Assembly: GCF_003319115.1 (NCBI RefSeq)
Contig: NZ_QOHF01000012.1
Span: 88,662 to 152,661, forward strand
DNA: 64,000 nucleotides
Direction: 5' to 3'
Source: Geodermatophilus sp. TF02-6
Lineage (GTDB): Bacteria; Actinomycetota; Actinomycetes; Mycobacteriales; Geodermatophilaceae
The stretch's first letter is position 1. Every line of letters starts with the position of its first letter. Position numbers and translations under genes: made by a program. Below are positions 1 to 8,882 of the stretch, piece after piece. Below the pieces are notes generated by a model. It did not search any database. It was not told the DNA's origin and saw only the letters and a program-made list of their open reading frames with translations.

Positions 1-1989
1 GAAGGGCACCATCGGCTGCCCGGTGAGGATGGGCGCCATCGCGTCGTGCCAGATCGTGGCGCCCTTGCCGCCGCCGAAGCCGCCGACGCTCCGGTCGGCC
101 ACCGAGTTGAACACCATCACGCTCGCGGCGTACTGCGGCGTGTAACCGACGAAGGCGACGGAGGCGTTGTTGTTGATCGTCCCGGTCTTGCCGGCGATCT
201 GCTGCCCCGGGACGTAGGCGCGCGCCGCCGTCTGCCCCGGGTTCCCGGGTTCGACGTCCTTGCGCAGCATCTGGTTGAGCGTGGTGGCCACGCCCGGCGG
301 GATCGCCTCCGGGGTGCAGCTGTCGCCGGTGACGACCGGCTGCCCGCCGTCGTCGGTGAGCGGCCGGCCGTCGTGGTCGAGGACGGCGGTGACCGGGGTC
401 GGGTCGCACCGGGTGCCGCCGGCCGCCAGCGTGGAGTACGCGCTGACCAGGTCCAGCGGGCTGGTCGCGTCGGTGCCGAAGGTGAACGAGCCCCGGTTCT
501 CCGCGATGATCGTGTCCGCCGGGTACTGGTTGGCGGCGTCGAAGTGCATGCCCATCCGCTCGGCCATGCGCACCGGCCCCTCGATCGAGCCCAGCTGGTC
601 CTCGAGCGCCAGGAAGTAGGTGTTCGAGGACATGTACAGCGCCCGCTCCATGTCGAGCGTGCGGGGGTAGTTGTCGCCGACGTTCTCCACGGTGTAGGGA
701 GCGCGGCCGTTCTTGTAGACCCGCGACGCGTACGGCTCGCTCGTGGTGATCACGTGGTGCGGGGAGAAGCCCTTCTCCAGCGCGGCGGCGGCGGTGAACA
801 CCTTGTAGGTCGACCCGGAGCCCTTGCTCGGGACGACGTTGAAGTTGACCGACTCGCACTCCGGCCCGTCGCACCCGAAGCGGCGGTTGTTGGACATCGC
901 CAGCACGTGGCCGGTGCCCGGCTCCACCGCGGTGTAGACACCGACCAGCTCGTCGCCCATGGTCAGGGTGTTCAGCACGGCCTGGTCGCCGGCGGCCTGC
1001 ACGTCGGGGCGCAGCGTGGTCTGGATGGTCAGCCCGCCGTCGTCCAGAGTGGACTGGGGGATGCCGAGGGTCTGGATCAGGTACTGCTGCACGTAGGCGC
1101 AGAAGAACCCGCCGATGGCGGCGTTGACGCACCCGTTGGGCGGGGCCTGCCCGGGCTGGACGGCGACCGGCGAGGCGGAGACCTCCTCGAGCTCCTGCTG
1201 GCTGATGTGGCCCAGGTCGAACATCCGCTGCAGCACCTGGTTGCGCCGGGCCTGCGCGTTCTCCGGGTTGCCGATCGGGTCGTCGTTGGCCGGGCTCTGC
1301 ACCAGGCCGGCCAGCACCGCCGCCTGCGGCAGGGTGAGGTCGGCGGCCTCGACGCTGAAGTACCGCCGGGCGGCGGCCTGGATGCCGTAGGCGCCCTGGC
1401 CGAAGTACACGGCGTTGAGGTAGCGGGTGAGGATCTCGTCCTTGGAGTAGGTCTCCTCCAGGGCCAGCGCCAGCCGGGCCTCGCGCAGCTTGCGGCCGGG
1501 GGTCTGCTCGGTGGCCGCCTGCCGCTCCTCGGGGGTGTCCGCCGTCTGCAGCAGGGTCTGCTTGACCAGCTGCTGGGTCAGCGTCGAGCCGCCCTCGCGC
1601 ACCGTGCCGGCCGCCACGTTGGTCACCAGCGCGCGCAGGGTGCCCTGCACGTCCAGCCCGTTGTGCTCGTAGAAGCGCGAGTCCTCGATGTCGACCAGCG
1701 CCTGCTTCACGACGTCGCTGATCCGGTCGCCGGCCACCGGCGTGCGGTTGTCCCGGTAGAACATCGTGATCAGCGACCCGTCGGCGGCGAGCACCCGCGT
1801 GTTGCCGGCCGGCGCGGCGTCGGTGAGCTCCACCGGCAGCGCGTCGAGCAGGGACGCGGAGTTGCGCGCGACCAGGCCGGCGCCCCCGACGAAGGGCAGC
1901 AGCAGGCCGGCGAGCAGCGCTCCGGCGAGGACGATCATCCCGGCGAGCTTGGCGAGGACCCGGGCGCGGGAGGGGGCGGCGGCAGACAT
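1..1989 (-). CDS. ponA2: Bifunctional class A penicillin-binding protein, PonA2-type (C-terminus cut by window edge)
   Basis: A membrane-anchored peptidoglycan glycosyltransferase/transpeptidase; 663 codons are visible and the gene continues past the left edge. After a short basic N-terminus comes one membrane segment (about residues 15-38). The GT51 domain shows the catalytic EDxRFYEHNG motif starting at E102, then GGSTLTQQLVKQ and a YSKDEILTRYLN stretch. The transpeptidase domain has STYK (Ser about 393), SSN, and KTG (Lys about 601). A C-terminal PASTA domain, common in PonA2, would lie outside the window. The ATG at 1989 is the first good start, 43 bases after the ArsA-type gene upstream. 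Position next to the ArsA pair matches the mycobacterial ponA2 locus, except that whiB4 is missing. Confidence 0.93.
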   Translation of the reverse strand, partial: MSAAAPSRARVLAKLAGMIVLAGALLAGLLLPFVGGAGLVARNSASLLDALPVELTDAAPAGNTRVLAADGSLITMFYRDNRTPVAGDRISDVVKQALVDIEDSRFYEHNGLDVQGTLRALVTNVAAGTVREGGSTLTQQLVKQTLLQTADTPEERQAATEQTPGRKLREARLALALEETYSKDEILTRYLNAVYFGQGAYGIQAAARRYFSVEAADLTLPQAAVLAGLVQSPANDDPIGNPENAQARRNQVLQRMFDLGHISQQELEEVSASPVAVQPGQAPPNGCVNAAIGGFFCAYVQQYLIQTLGIPQSTLDDGGLTIQTTLRPDVQAAGDQAVLNTLTMGDELVGVYTAVEPGTGHVLAMSNNRRFGCDGPECESVNFNVVPSKGSGSTYKVFTAAAALEKGFSPHHVITTSEPYASRVYKNGRAPYTVENVGDNYPRTLDMERALYMSSNTYFLALEDQLGSIEGPVRMAERMGMHFDAANQYPADTIIAENRGSFTFGTDATSPLDLVSAYSTLAAGGTRCDPTPVTAVLDHDGRPLTDDGGQPVVTGDSCTPEAIPPGVATTLNQMLRKDVEPGNPGQTAARAYVPGQQIAGKTGTINNNASVAFVGYTPQYAASVMVFNSVADRSVGGFGGGKGATIWHDAMAPILTGQPMVPF

Positions 1990-2032
1990 CGCCAGCCACT
2001 GTATGTGGCGGTGCGCTCCCAGCCCGGAGCAC

Positions 2033-3340
2033 TCAGCGACGGCGCGCGGGGAGGATGCGCCGGCGCGGCACGCCGGTCGGCGTGTCGTCGTCCGGACCGG
2101 TCAGCGCGTCGGCCATCCCGCGCAGCCCGTCGAGGTCGTGCACGTCCCCGGCGGCCGCTGGCACGGTGCGGACGGCGACCTGCGGGTGGGCGCTGGTGAA
2201 CCGGTCGGCCAGCCGCTGCTCGCGGGCGGCGACGGTCATCCGCTCGGCGTGCACCCGCAGCGCGCCGGCGGCCAGCTCGGCGCCCTCGCCGCCGGCCTCG
2301 AGCACCTCCTCGGCGGCGCCGTCGGCGCGGGTGGCGGTCAGCGCGGTGGTCGCCGGCGGGTGCGTGCGGTTGAGCACCAGCCCGGCCAACGGCATCTGCT
2401 CGGCGGAGAGCCGGTCGACGAAGTAGGAGGCCTCCCGCAGCGCGTCGGGCTCGGGGGTGGCGACGACGACGAACCAGGTGCCCGGCCGGCGCAGCAGCTC
2501 GTAGGTGGCGGTCGCCCGCTCGCGGAACCCGCCGAACATGGTGTCCAGCGCGGCCACGAACGCGGAGATGTCGCGCAGCAACTGCCCGCCGAGGATCTTC
2601 GAGATGATCCGGCTGAAGAACAAGAACCCGGCGCTGGCGACCTTGAAGCCGGCCCGGCCGCCCGCGCGGGCGGGGGCGGTCAGCAGCCGGATCATCGTGC
2701 CGTCGAGGAACCGGCTCATCCGGTTGGGGGCGTCGAGGAAGTCCAGCGCCGACCGCGACGGCGGGGTGTCGACGACGATGAGGTCCCACTGCCCCCCGGC
2801 CCGCAGCTGGCCCAGCTTCTCCATCGCCATGTACTCCTGCGTGCCGGCGAAGGAAGAGGACAGCGCCTGGTAGAAGGGGTTGGCGAAGACCTGCTCCGCC
2901 CGCTCGGGGGTCGAGTGCGCCACGACGACGTCGTCGAACGTGCGCTTCATGTCCAGCATCATCGCGTGCAGCTCGCCCTCGGCCCCCGGGACGTCGACCC
3001 GCCGCGGCTCGTTGTCCAGCTCTCCCAGGCCGAGGGACTGGGCCAGCCGGCGCGCGGGGTCGATGGTGAGGACGACGACGGTGCGGCCGGCCGCGGCGGC
3101 GGCCAGCGCGAGGGCGGCCGACGTCGTGGTCTTGCCCACCCCGCCCGCGCCGCAGCACACGACGATCCGGGTGCTGGGGTCGGTGATCAGCTCGGCCAGG
3201 TCGAACGGGAGTGCCTCGGGCGCCGGGTGCGCCACCCGACGGGAGAGCCGGCGGTGCCGCCCGGTCGTCGTCTCCCCGGCCACCGTCCCCTCGGCCACCG
3301 TCTCCCCGGCCGCGGTGTCCAGCGGAGCCGCCTGGTTCAC
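2033..3340 (-). CDS. ArsA-family (GET3-like) ATPase, first of a pair
   Basis: A 435-residue soluble P-loop ATPase of the ArsA/anion-transporting family. A proline- and threonine-rich leader is followed by the P-loop GAGGVGKTT (about residues 64-72), then DPARRL and a switch region VDTPPSRSALDFL. The GTG start overlaps the stop of the upstream paralogue as GTGA, so the two are very likely co-translated and may act as a heterodimer. The mycobacterial counterparts are Rv3679/Rv3680. No arsenic genes lie nearby, so arsenite export is unlikely; the real client is not shown by the sequence. Confidence 0.9.
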   Translation of the reverse strand: MNQAAPLDTAAGETVAEGTVAGETTTGRHRRLSRRVAHPAPEALPFDLAELITDPSTRIVVCCGAGGVGKTTTSAALALAAAAAGRTVVVLTIDPARRLAQSLGLGELDNEPRRVDVPGAEGELHAMMLDMKRTFDDVVVAHSTPERAEQVFANPFYQALSSSFAGTQEYMAMEKLGQLRAGGQWDLIVVDTPPSRSALDFLDAPNRMSRFLDGTMIRLLTAPARAGGRAGFKVASAGFLFFSRIISKILGGQLLRDISAFVAALDTMFGGFRERATATYELLRRPGTWFVVVATPEPDALREASYFVDRLSAEQMPLAGLVLNRTHPPATTALTATRADGAAEEVLEAGGEGAELAAGALRVHAERMTVAAREQRLADRFTSAHPQVAVRTVPAAAGDVHDLDGLRGMADALTGPDDDTPTGVPRRRILPARRR

Positions 3341-4329
3341 GCCGCCACCCGAGCCCGCACGTGGTCCTCCAGCCGGCCGGCGAGCTCGAAGATCGCGCCG
3401 AGGTCGATGGGGCCGGGGAGCAGGGGCAGCTCGACGGTCGGCCGGCCGAGCGCTTCGACCTCGTCGCGCAACTCGTCCTGGGCGGCCCACCGCCGGGCGT
3501 GCTCGACCGCCTCGGCGGCCAGCGCGTCGGCCAGCGCCGTCCCGTCGTGCACGTGCGCGGCGGCCAGGGCCGGGGCGAGCTCGGCGCCGGTCAGCCGGCC
3601 CTCGACGGCGCGGGTCAGGGCCTCCTCGGGCAGCACCGGCTCGGTCGCCATGTTCACGATGACCGAGCCGAGCGGCAGGCCGACGGCGCTGAGCTCGGCG
3701 ATCGCGTCGGCGGTCTCCTGCACCGGCATGTCCTCGAGCAGGGTGACCACGTGGACCGCCGTCTGCGGCGACCGGAACACCGCCATCACGCTGTCGCTCT
3801 GCGTCTTGATCGGGCCGGAGCCGGCCAGCCCGGCCACCTCGCCGGTGACGTTGAGGAACCGGGTGATCCGGCCGGTCGGCGGGGCGTCGACGACGACGGC
3901 GTCGTAGACCGGCCGGCCGTCGGAGCGGCGGGTCACCGCCTCCTTGATCTTGCCGGTGAGCAGCACGTCGCGCAGGCCAGGGGCGATGGTGGTGGCGAAG
4001 TCGACCGCTCCCATCCGGCGCAGCGCCCGGCCGGCCCGCCGGAGGTTGTAGAACATCTCCAGGTACTCGAGGAGGGCCTCCTCGACGTCGATCGCCAGGG
4101 CCTTCACCTCGCCCCCGCCGCGGGCGACGGCCACCCGCCGCTCCTCGTAGGGCAGCGGCGGGGTGTCGAACAGCTGGGCGATGCCCTGGCGTCCCTCGGT
4201 CTCGACGAGCAGCACCTGGCCGCCGTCGGCGGCCAGGGCCAGCGCGAGGGCGGCCGCGACCGTCGTCTTGCCCGTCCCGCCCTTCCCGGTCACGACGTGG
4301 CAGCGCACGGGAACGGGATCAGGACTCAC
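3337..4329 (-). CDS. ArsA-family ATPase, second of a pair
   Basis: A 330-residue ArsA-type ATPase with the P-loop GKGGTGKTT at residues 15-23 and a switch motif VVDAPPTGRITRFL. I chose the GTG at 4329 because it puts the P-loop close to the N-terminus, as in the family; a longer in-frame start at 4392 would add arginine/cysteine-rich sequence that looks non-coding. It ends in a GTGA overlap with its partner. Upstream, a structured repeat (4398-4523) separates it from a divergent gene at 4547, so the promoter must lie in or near that repeat. Confidence 0.9.
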   Translation of the reverse strand: MSPDPVPVRCHVVTGKGGTGKTTVAAALALALAADGGQVLLVETEGRQGIAQLFDTPPLPYEERRVAVARGGGEVKALAIDVEEALLEYLEMFYNLRRAGRALRRMGAVDFATTIAPGLRDVLLTGKIKEAVTRRSDGRPVYDAVVVDAPPTGRITRFLNVTGEVAGLAGSGPIKTQSDSVMAVFRSPQTAVHVVTLLEDMPVQETADAIAELSAVGLPLGSVIVNMATEPVLPEEALTRAVEGRLTGAELAPALAAAHVHDGTALADALAAEAVEHARRWAAQDELRDEVEALGRPTVELPLLPGPIDLGAIFELAGRLEDHVRARVAA

Positions 4330-4397
4330 GTACAGCAGCCTATGAGCCGTTCGGCACCCGGGCCTCCCGCAGCCCCGTGCGTCCCGCCACACCCCGG

Positions 4398-4523
4398 CCC
4401 TCCTGCAGGCCGAAGGACCCCTCGAAGGACCCCTCGAAGGACCCCTCGAAGGACCCCGTCCTCCTCACCCCTCGCCAGCTCGGGGCGAGCCTCGGGACGG
4501 GGCCGTGGGGGCAGGAGGGTCCT
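4398..4523. repeat. Family A structured repeat, nested copy (locus 1)
   Basis: An outer stem, CCCTCCTGC at 4398-4406, pairs with GCAGGAGGG at 4511-4519. Its loop holds four tandem AAGGACCCC half-units and a second complete element ending in GGGACGGGGCC. It fills the divergent spacer between the ArsA-type pair and the DUF4177 gene, so this copy cannot be a simple terminator. Confidence 0.8.
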
Positions 4524-4546
4524 CCGCCTGCGCTAGCGTCGCGCCC

Positions 4547-4720
4547 ATGAGCGAACCGGCCCGCGTCAGGTGGGAGTACGCGACCATCCCGCTGCTGATC
4601 CACAACACCAAGGCCATCCTCGACTCCTGGGGCGTCGACGGGTGGGAGCTGGTCACCGTGCTCCCCGGCCCGGCCGGCGCCGACCAGCCCGTCGCCTACC
4701 TCAAGCGCCCGGTGGGCTGA
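4547..4720 (+). CDS. DUF4177-like small protein
   Basis: A 57-residue protein of unknown function with the conserved VRWEYATIPL opening and GVDGWELVTV core that mark DUF4177-type proteins. The ATG at 4547 is chosen over an upstream in-frame GTG at 4505 because the conserved domain begins right after it. It sits 7 bases before the RidA gene, and this pairing is common in actinobacteria. Function is unknown; co-transcription with ridA is inferred from spacing. Confidence 0.85.
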   Translation: MSEPARVRWEYATIPLLIHNTKAILDSWGVDGWELVTVLPGPAGADQPVAYLKRPVG

Positions 4721-4727
4721 CCCCGCG

Positions 4728-5201
4728 ATGACCGGCCCGCAGACGCAGAGCTGGCACGCCCGGTTGGCCGCACTGGGCATCCGGCTGCCGGCGGTGGCCG
4801 CACCGGTCGCCGCCTACGTCCCGGCCGTGCGCAGCGGCCAGCTCGTCTACACCTCCGGGCAGCTCCCGTTCATCGACGGCGGGCTGCGCCGCACCGGCAA
4901 GGTCGGTGGCTCGGTGGACCCCGAGGACGCCGCGCACGACGCCAAGGTCTGCGCGCTCAACGCCCTCGCCGCGGTCGACGACCTGGTCGGGCTGGACTCG
5001 GTGGCCCGGATCGTGCGGGTGGTCGGCTACGTGGCCAGCGCGGAGGGCTTCACCGGCCAGCCGCGGGTGGTGAACGGGGCCAGCGAGCTGCTGGGCCGCG
5101 TCTTCGGCGACGCCGGCCGGCACGCCCGCAGCGCCGTCGGGGTGGCCGAGCTCCCGCTGGGCGCCCCGGTCGAGGTCGAGCTGACCGTCGAGCTGAGGTG
5201 A
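4728..5201 (+). CDS. RidA/YjgF-family protein
   Basis: A 157-residue Rid-family protein of the longer actinobacterial subtype. The domain shows the strand VYTSGQLPF, the central [16 protein letters not shown] helix and the closing [10 protein letters not shown] strand. True RidA deaminates reactive enamine/imine intermediates from PLP enzymes. The canonical catalytic arginine of the RidA subgroup is not clearly placed here, so it may belong to a Rid subgroup with another role. The NUDIX gene downstream overlaps its stop (GTGA), so both are probably in one transcript. Confidence 0.85.
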   Translation: MTGPQTQSWHARLAALGIRLPAVAAPVAAYVPAVRSGQLVYTSGQLPFIDGGLRRTGKVGGSVDPEDAAHDAKVCALNALAAVDDLVGLDSVARIVRVVGYVASAEGFTGQPRVVNGASELLGRVFGDAGRHARSAVGVAELPLGAPVEVELTVELR

Positions 5202-6001
5202 CCGCTCCCCGCCAGGCCGCGACGGTCCTGCTGCTGCGGGACGGCACGGCCGGGCTCGAGGTCTACCTGCAGCGGCGCACCCGCGGGATGCCGTTCGCCG
5301 GCGGGATGACCGCCTACCCCGGCGGCGGCGTCGACCCCCGCGACGGCGACCTCCAGATCGCCTGGGCCGGCCCGCCGCCGGCACACTGGGCCCAGGCGTT
5401 CGGCTGCGACGAGCGGACGGCGCGGGAGCTGGTCTGCGCCGCCGTCCGGGAGACCTTCGAGGAGGCCGGCGTCCTGCTGGCCGGGTCCGCCGACGGCACC
5501 GACGGGGTGGGCGGGGTGGTGCCGGACGTCTCGGGGGACGACTGGGAGGCCCAACGGCAGGCGCTGCTGACCCGCGAGCTCTCCCTCACCGAGCTGCTCG
5601 CCGACCGCGGCCTGGCGCTGCGGTCGGACCTGCTGCGTCCCTTCGCGCACTGGATCACCCCGCCGGTGGAACCCCGGCGCTACGACACCAAGTTCTTCGC
5701 CGCGGCGCTCCCCGTCGGGCAGGAGGCGCGGTACGTCACCGGCGAGGCCGACGAGGCGAGCTGGCTGACCCCCGCCGACGCGCTGGGGCAGATGTCCGCC
5801 GGCACCCGGCCCATGCTGCCGCCGACCATCCACACCCTCGGCCAGCTCGAGCCGTTCGCCGACGTGGCCGCAGCGCTAGCCGGCTCCCCGCCGGAGCCGC
5901 TGCACCCGATCAGCCCCACCTTCGCCGACGAGCCCGACGGTCGCTGGGCGGTGCTGCCCGACGGCACCCGCATCCGGATGGTGGTGCCGCTTCCCTCGTG
6001 A
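5198..6001 (+). CDS. NUDIX hydrolase
   Basis: A 267-residue NUDIX-fold hydrolase. The domain opens with the strand ATVLLLRDG, and the Nudix box ends in RETFEEAG (residues 84-91) after the GG of YPGGGVD. A roughly 35-residue insertion and the long C-terminal part resemble the actinobacterial NUDIX protein usually found beside RidA. The substrate is unknown. The gene normally next in this neighbourhood, a metallo-beta-lactamase-fold hydrolase, is absent; an 88-base tandem duplication follows instead. Confidence 0.88.
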   Translation: MTAPRQAATVLLLRDGTAGLEVYLQRRTRGMPFAGGMTAYPGGGVDPRDGDLQIAWAGPPPAHWAQAFGCDERTARELVCAAVRETFEEAGVLLAGSADGTDGVGGVVPDVSGDDWEAQRQALLTRELSLTELLADRGLALRSDLLRPFAHWITPPVEPRRYDTKFFAAALPVGQEARYVTGEADEASWLTPADALGQMSAGTRPMLPPTIHTLGQLEPFADVAAALAGSPPEPLHPISPTFADEPDGRWAVLPDGTRIRMVVPLPS

Positions 6002-6011
6002 CCCTCCGGGT

Positions 6012-6199
6012 CACACCGCGGCCCGGTGCCGTCCCCGACCTGCTGGGAGCCCGACCGTCGCGTCCGGCGGGGACCCTGCGGGCCCGCCACCGGCCACGAC
6101 ACACCGCGGCCCGGTGCCGTCCCCGACCTGCTGGGAGCCCGACCGTCGCGTCCGGCGGGGACCCTGCGGGCCCGCCACCGGCCACGACACACCGCGGCC
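6012..6199. repeat. 88-base tandem direct repeat, 2.1 copies
   Basis: The unit starting at 6012 is repeated at 6100 with no visible mismatch, and a third copy begins at 6188 but stops after about 12 bases. The block fills the whole gap between the NUDIX gene and the 3' end of crp, two genes that converge here. Perfect identity points to a recent duplication. Confidence 0.92.
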
Positions 6200-6205
6200 A
6201 GGCGT

Positions 6206-6880
6206 TCAGCGGGCGCGGCGGCGCAGGCGGTCCTCGTCGAGGATGACGACCGACTTGCCCTGCAGCTGGATCCAGCCGCGGTGCACGAAGTCGGCCAGCG
6301 CCTTGTTGACCGTCTCGCGGGAGGCGCCGACCAGCTGGGCCAGCTCCTCCTGGGTGAGGTCGTGCCTGACCCGCAGGCCGTCACCCTCCCGGCTGCCGAA
6401 CCGGTCGGCCATCTGCAGCAGCGCCTTGGCGACCCGGCCGGGGACGTCGGTGAAGATGAGGTCCGCCACGGAGTCGTTGGTACGGCGCAGCCGGCGGGCG
6501 AGCACGTGCAGCAGCCGCTCGCCGACCTCGGGGTGGGCCTCGATCCACGGCCGCAGCACCGTCTGCGGCATCCGCGCCAGCTTGACGTCGGTGACGGCGG
6601 TCGCGGTCGCGGTGCGCGGCCCGGGGTCGAACACCGACAGCTCGCCGAACTGGTCCGACGGGCCCATGACGGCCAGCACGTTCTCGCGCCCGTCGGGGGA
6701 GCGGCGAGAGAGCTTGATCTTGCCGGAGATCACGATGTAGAGGCTGTCGCCCGGCTCGCCCTCGTTGAAGACAACCCGGCCCCGAGGGAGCGTCACCGTC
6801 TCCAGCCGGCTGGCGACCGGGCCCACCGCCTCCTCGGGCAGCCCCTGGAAGAGCCCGGACTGGGCCAGCACCTCGTCCAC
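6206..6880 (-). CDS. crp: Crp/Fnr-family cAMP-responsive regulator (GlxR type)
   Basis: A 224-residue regulator matching the actinobacterial GlxR/Rv3676 group along its whole length. The N-terminal cyclic-nucleotide domain has [15 protein letters not shown], the phosphate-binding cassette. The C-terminal winged helix carries [20 protein letters not shown], the recognition helix typical for sites of the form TGTGA-N6-TCACA. It ends in LRRRAR. It is transcribed alone and convergent with the NUDIX gene. A site resembling its own operator lies about 100 bases upstream (6982-6997), so autoregulation is possible. Confidence 0.95.
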   Translation of the reverse strand: MDEVLAQSGLFQGLPEEAVGPVASRLETVTLPRGRVVFNEGEPGDSLYIVISGKIKLSRRSPDGRENVLAVMGPSDQFGELSVFDPGPRTATATAVTDVKLARMPQTVLRPWIEAHPEVGERLLHVLARRLRRTNDSVADLIFTDVPGRVAKALLQMADRFGSREGDGLRVRHDLTQEELAQLVGASRETVNKALADFVHRGWIQLQGKSVVILDEDRLRRRAR

Positions 6881-6981
6881 TACGCGTCCTCTCGCACGAC
6901 CACAGGGGAGCGCCGACCCCCGGCGCGTCCCGGCCGGCGCACATCCTCTGGGCAGCGCCGTCCACGGTGAGTCTACGGGGC

Positions 6982-6997
6982 TGTGCCCACCGTCACC
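6982..6997. promoter_or_regulatory. Candidate Crp/GlxR operator
   Basis: Half-sites TGTGC and TCACC are separated by six bases, one mismatch per half from the TGTGA-N6-TCACA consensus. It lies upstream of crp, between crp and the 3' end of the small membrane protein gene. This is a weak match judged by eye. Confidence 0.35.
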
Positions 6998-7041
6998 CGA
7001 TCGGTGCGACCCCGACGGGTGAGGGGCCGTCGTCGGACGGC

Positions 7042-7104
7042 GGCCCCCTGCAGGGTCCCGCCGCGAGCTCGCGAGTGGTGGGGAGAGAGGGATCCTTCTT
7101 CAGA
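7042..7104 (-). repeat. Family A structured repeat (locus 2)
   Basis: Read on the minus strand, it starts with AAGGATCCC at the stop codon of the small membrane protein gene, continues through the core CTCGCGAGCTCGCGGCGGG and ends in CTGCAGGGGGCC. The core helix is intact, but the outer stem is degenerate compared with other copies. Confidence 0.7.
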
Positions 7105-7342
7105 GGAGAGGCGACTCGGGCTCCCGGCGCACGCGCGCGGCGCGCCGCCGGCGCCAGCGGGCCATGGCCCGGCGGATCCCCGAGGTGGCCAGTGTGTCGA
7201 CGTCCCCGGGGCTGGCGGTGGACAGGAACTCGGCCACCTCGCGCGGGCCCGTGGGTCGGCGCAGCGGCTCCTCCACCCGCTCCATGACCAGCAGGAAGGC
7301 GATGACCAGCGGGGGGAACAGGATGACGATGAGGGCGACCAC
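7100..7342 (-). CDS. Small membrane protein (Rv3675-like position)
   Basis: An 80-residue protein with one N-terminal membrane helix ([19 protein letters not shown]) and a basic cytoplasmic tail ([12 protein letters not shown]). The GTG at 7342 is preceded by a strong AGAGAGGAGGA ribosome-binding site, which decides the start. It lies between crp and nth, like the small membrane protein Rv3675 in mycobacteria. Function is unknown. Confidence 0.7.
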   Translation of the reverse strand: MVALIVILFPPLVIAFLLVMERVEEPLRRPTGPREVAEFLSTASPGDVDTLATSGIRRAMARWRRRRAARVRREPESPLL

Positions 7343-7506
7343 CGTGTCCTCCTCTCTGTCCTCGACGCAGGACGCGGAGCGGGCCGGCCGGCTCGCGCAC
7401 GCACTCGGTGGGTACCCCGAACCGCCGCGCGGGACGCCTGGGCGCCGACGGTTGCGATGATGGCACGGGGCCGGCACGGTCAGCCGGTCCGCCTACCCTC
7501 GACCGC

Positions 7507-8292
7507 GTGTCCTCGCCGGCCTACGCCCGCCCCGTCCCGCCGCACGCCCGGCGCGCCGCCGCCCGCGGTGGCTCGCCGTACGACCCGGAGGAGACGCCGC
7601 TGGCGCGCACCCGCCGGGCCCGGCGGATGGCCCGCGAGCTGGCGGCGCTGCACCCCGACGCGCACTGCGAGCTGGACTTCGAGAACGCCTTTCAGCTGCT
7701 GGTGGCCACCGTGCTGTCGGCGCAGACCACCGACAAGACGGTCAACAAGGTCACGCCGACGCTGTTCGCGGAGTACCCGGACGCGTACGCGCTGGCCGGG
7801 GCCGACCGCACCGAGCTGGAGGAGGTCCTCAAGCCCACCGGCTTCTTCCGGGCCAAGGCCAACTCGCTGCTCGGCCTGGCCCGGGCGCTGGTGGAGCGCT
7901 TCGACGGCGAGGTGCCCGGCCGGATGGCGGACCTGGTCACCCTGCCCGGCGTCGGCCGCAAGACCGCCAACGTCGTCCTCGGCAACGCCTTCGGCGTTCC
8001 GGGGCTCACCGTGGACACCCACTTCGGCCGCCTGGTGCGGCGGTTCGGCTGGACGGCGGAGGAGGACCCGGTCCGGGTCGAGGCCGACGTGGCCGAGCTG
8101 GTCCCCAAGCGGGACTGGACCATGTTCAGCCACCGGGTGATCTTCCACGGCCGCCGGGTCTGCCACGCGAAGAAGGCCGCCTGCGGTGCGTGCGGCCTGG
8201 CCCGGTGGTGTCCCTCCTACGGCATCGGCCCGACCGACCCGGCGGTCGCCACCACGCTGGTCAAGACCCCGGCCGCCTCCGACACCGAATGA
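7507..8292 (+). CDS. nth: Endonuclease III (bifunctional DNA glycosylase/AP lyase)
   Basis: A 261-residue base-excision repair enzyme for oxidised pyrimidines. The helix-hairpin-helix [13 protein letters not shown] (146-158) carries the catalytic Lys152; the catalytic Asp is D170 in [11 protein letters not shown]-terminal [4Fe-4S] loop has Cys219, 226, 229 and 235 with C-x6-C-x2-C-x5-C spacing. The N-terminus is about 30 residues longer than in E. coli Nth, usual for actinobacteria. The GTG at 7507 is chosen because upstream sequence is arginine-rich noise. It overlaps the next gene by ATGA and heads an operon reaching marP. Confidence 0.96.
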   Translation: MSSPAYARPVPPHARRAAARGGSPYDPEETPLARTRRARRMARELAALHPDAHCELDFENAFQLLVATVLSAQTTDKTVNKVTPTLFAEYPDAYALAGADRTELEEVLKPTGFFRAKANSLLGLARALVERFDGEVPGRMADLVTLPGVGRKTANVVLGNAFGVPGLTVDTHFGRLVRRFGWTAEEDPVRVEADVAELVPKRDWTMFSHRVIFHGRRVCHAKKAACGACGLARWCPSYGIGPTDPAVATTLVKTPAASDTE

Positions 8293-8882
8293 GCGCCCGC
8301 CCGTGTCGGGCCGCGGTCGCCTGCGCGGTCGTGGCGCTGCTGGCCGGGTGCGGATCCCGGGACGCGGCGGACGGCCGGGGCGCCGTCACCGCGCCCTCGA
8401 CGGCGGCGGCGACGAGCACCACGGCCCCCTGCCCCCAGCAGCCCGACACGCCGGCCTCGGGCGGCGAGGTGCTCGCCGACGTGACCGTGGACTGCCTCGG
8501 CGGGGGACGGTTGGCCCTCGGCCGGGCGCAGGGCGTGCCGACGGTGGTCAACCTGTGGGCCAGCTGGTGCGGGCCCTGCCGGGAGGAGCTGCCGATCGTG
8601 CAGCAGCTTGCCGACGCCGCCGGCGGCCGGCTGCGCGTCGTCGGCCTGGTCACCAAGGACACGGCGGCCAACGGCGCAGCCTTCGCCGCGGACGCCGGGA
8701 TCACCATGCCGACCGGGGTCGACGCCGAGGGCGACCTGGCCGACGTGCAGGGCCTGCGGGGGCTGCCCTACACCTACCTGCTCCGGGCCGACGGGTCGGT
8801 CGCGCACCTGCAGCTGCGCCCGGTCACCTCGCTGGCGGAGCTGGAGGGCCTCGTCGCCGAGCACCTGGGGGTGACGCTGTGA
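8289..8882 (+). CDS. TlpA-like thioredoxin-fold lipoprotein
   Basis: A 197-residue secreted thioredoxin-fold protein. The signal peptide ends in a lipobox (LLAGC, Cys21), so it should be anchored on the outer face of the membrane. A Thr/Ala-rich linker precedes the domain, whose active site is WCGPC at 93-97, with the cis-proline region GLPYTYLL later. It probably acts as an extracytoplasmic thiol-disulfide oxidoreductase. The ATGA overlap with nth and the position match Rv3673c. Two extra cysteines (48 and 69) lie before the domain. Confidence 0.9.
   Translation: MSARPCRAAVACAVVALLAGCGSRDAADGRGAVTAPSTAAATSTTAPCPQQPDTPASGGEVLADVTVDCLGGGRLALGRAQGVPTVVNLWASWCGPCREELPIVQQLADAAGGRLRVVGLVTKDTAANGAAFAADAGITMPTGVDAEGDLADVQGLRGLPYTYLLRADGSVAHLQLRPVTSLAELEGLVAEHLGVTL

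Noticed and set aside
46..2199. Long plus-strand frame opposite the penicillin-binding protein, and many similar long antisense frames across the window
   Set aside because: Their products are Arg/Gly/Ala/His-rich with no family motifs. They exist because high-GC third positions remove stop codons on the opposite strand. In each case a recognisable protein occupies the other strand.
2033..4329. Arsenite efflux system
   Set aside because: ArsA-type ATPases occur here without arsB, arsC, arsD or arsR, and the gene order matches a conserved non-arsenic locus.
4398..4523. Family A elements as REP sequences with an adjacent RAYT transposase
   Set aside because: No tyrosine transposase gene or GTAG-type tetranucleotide signature was seen near any copy in the window.
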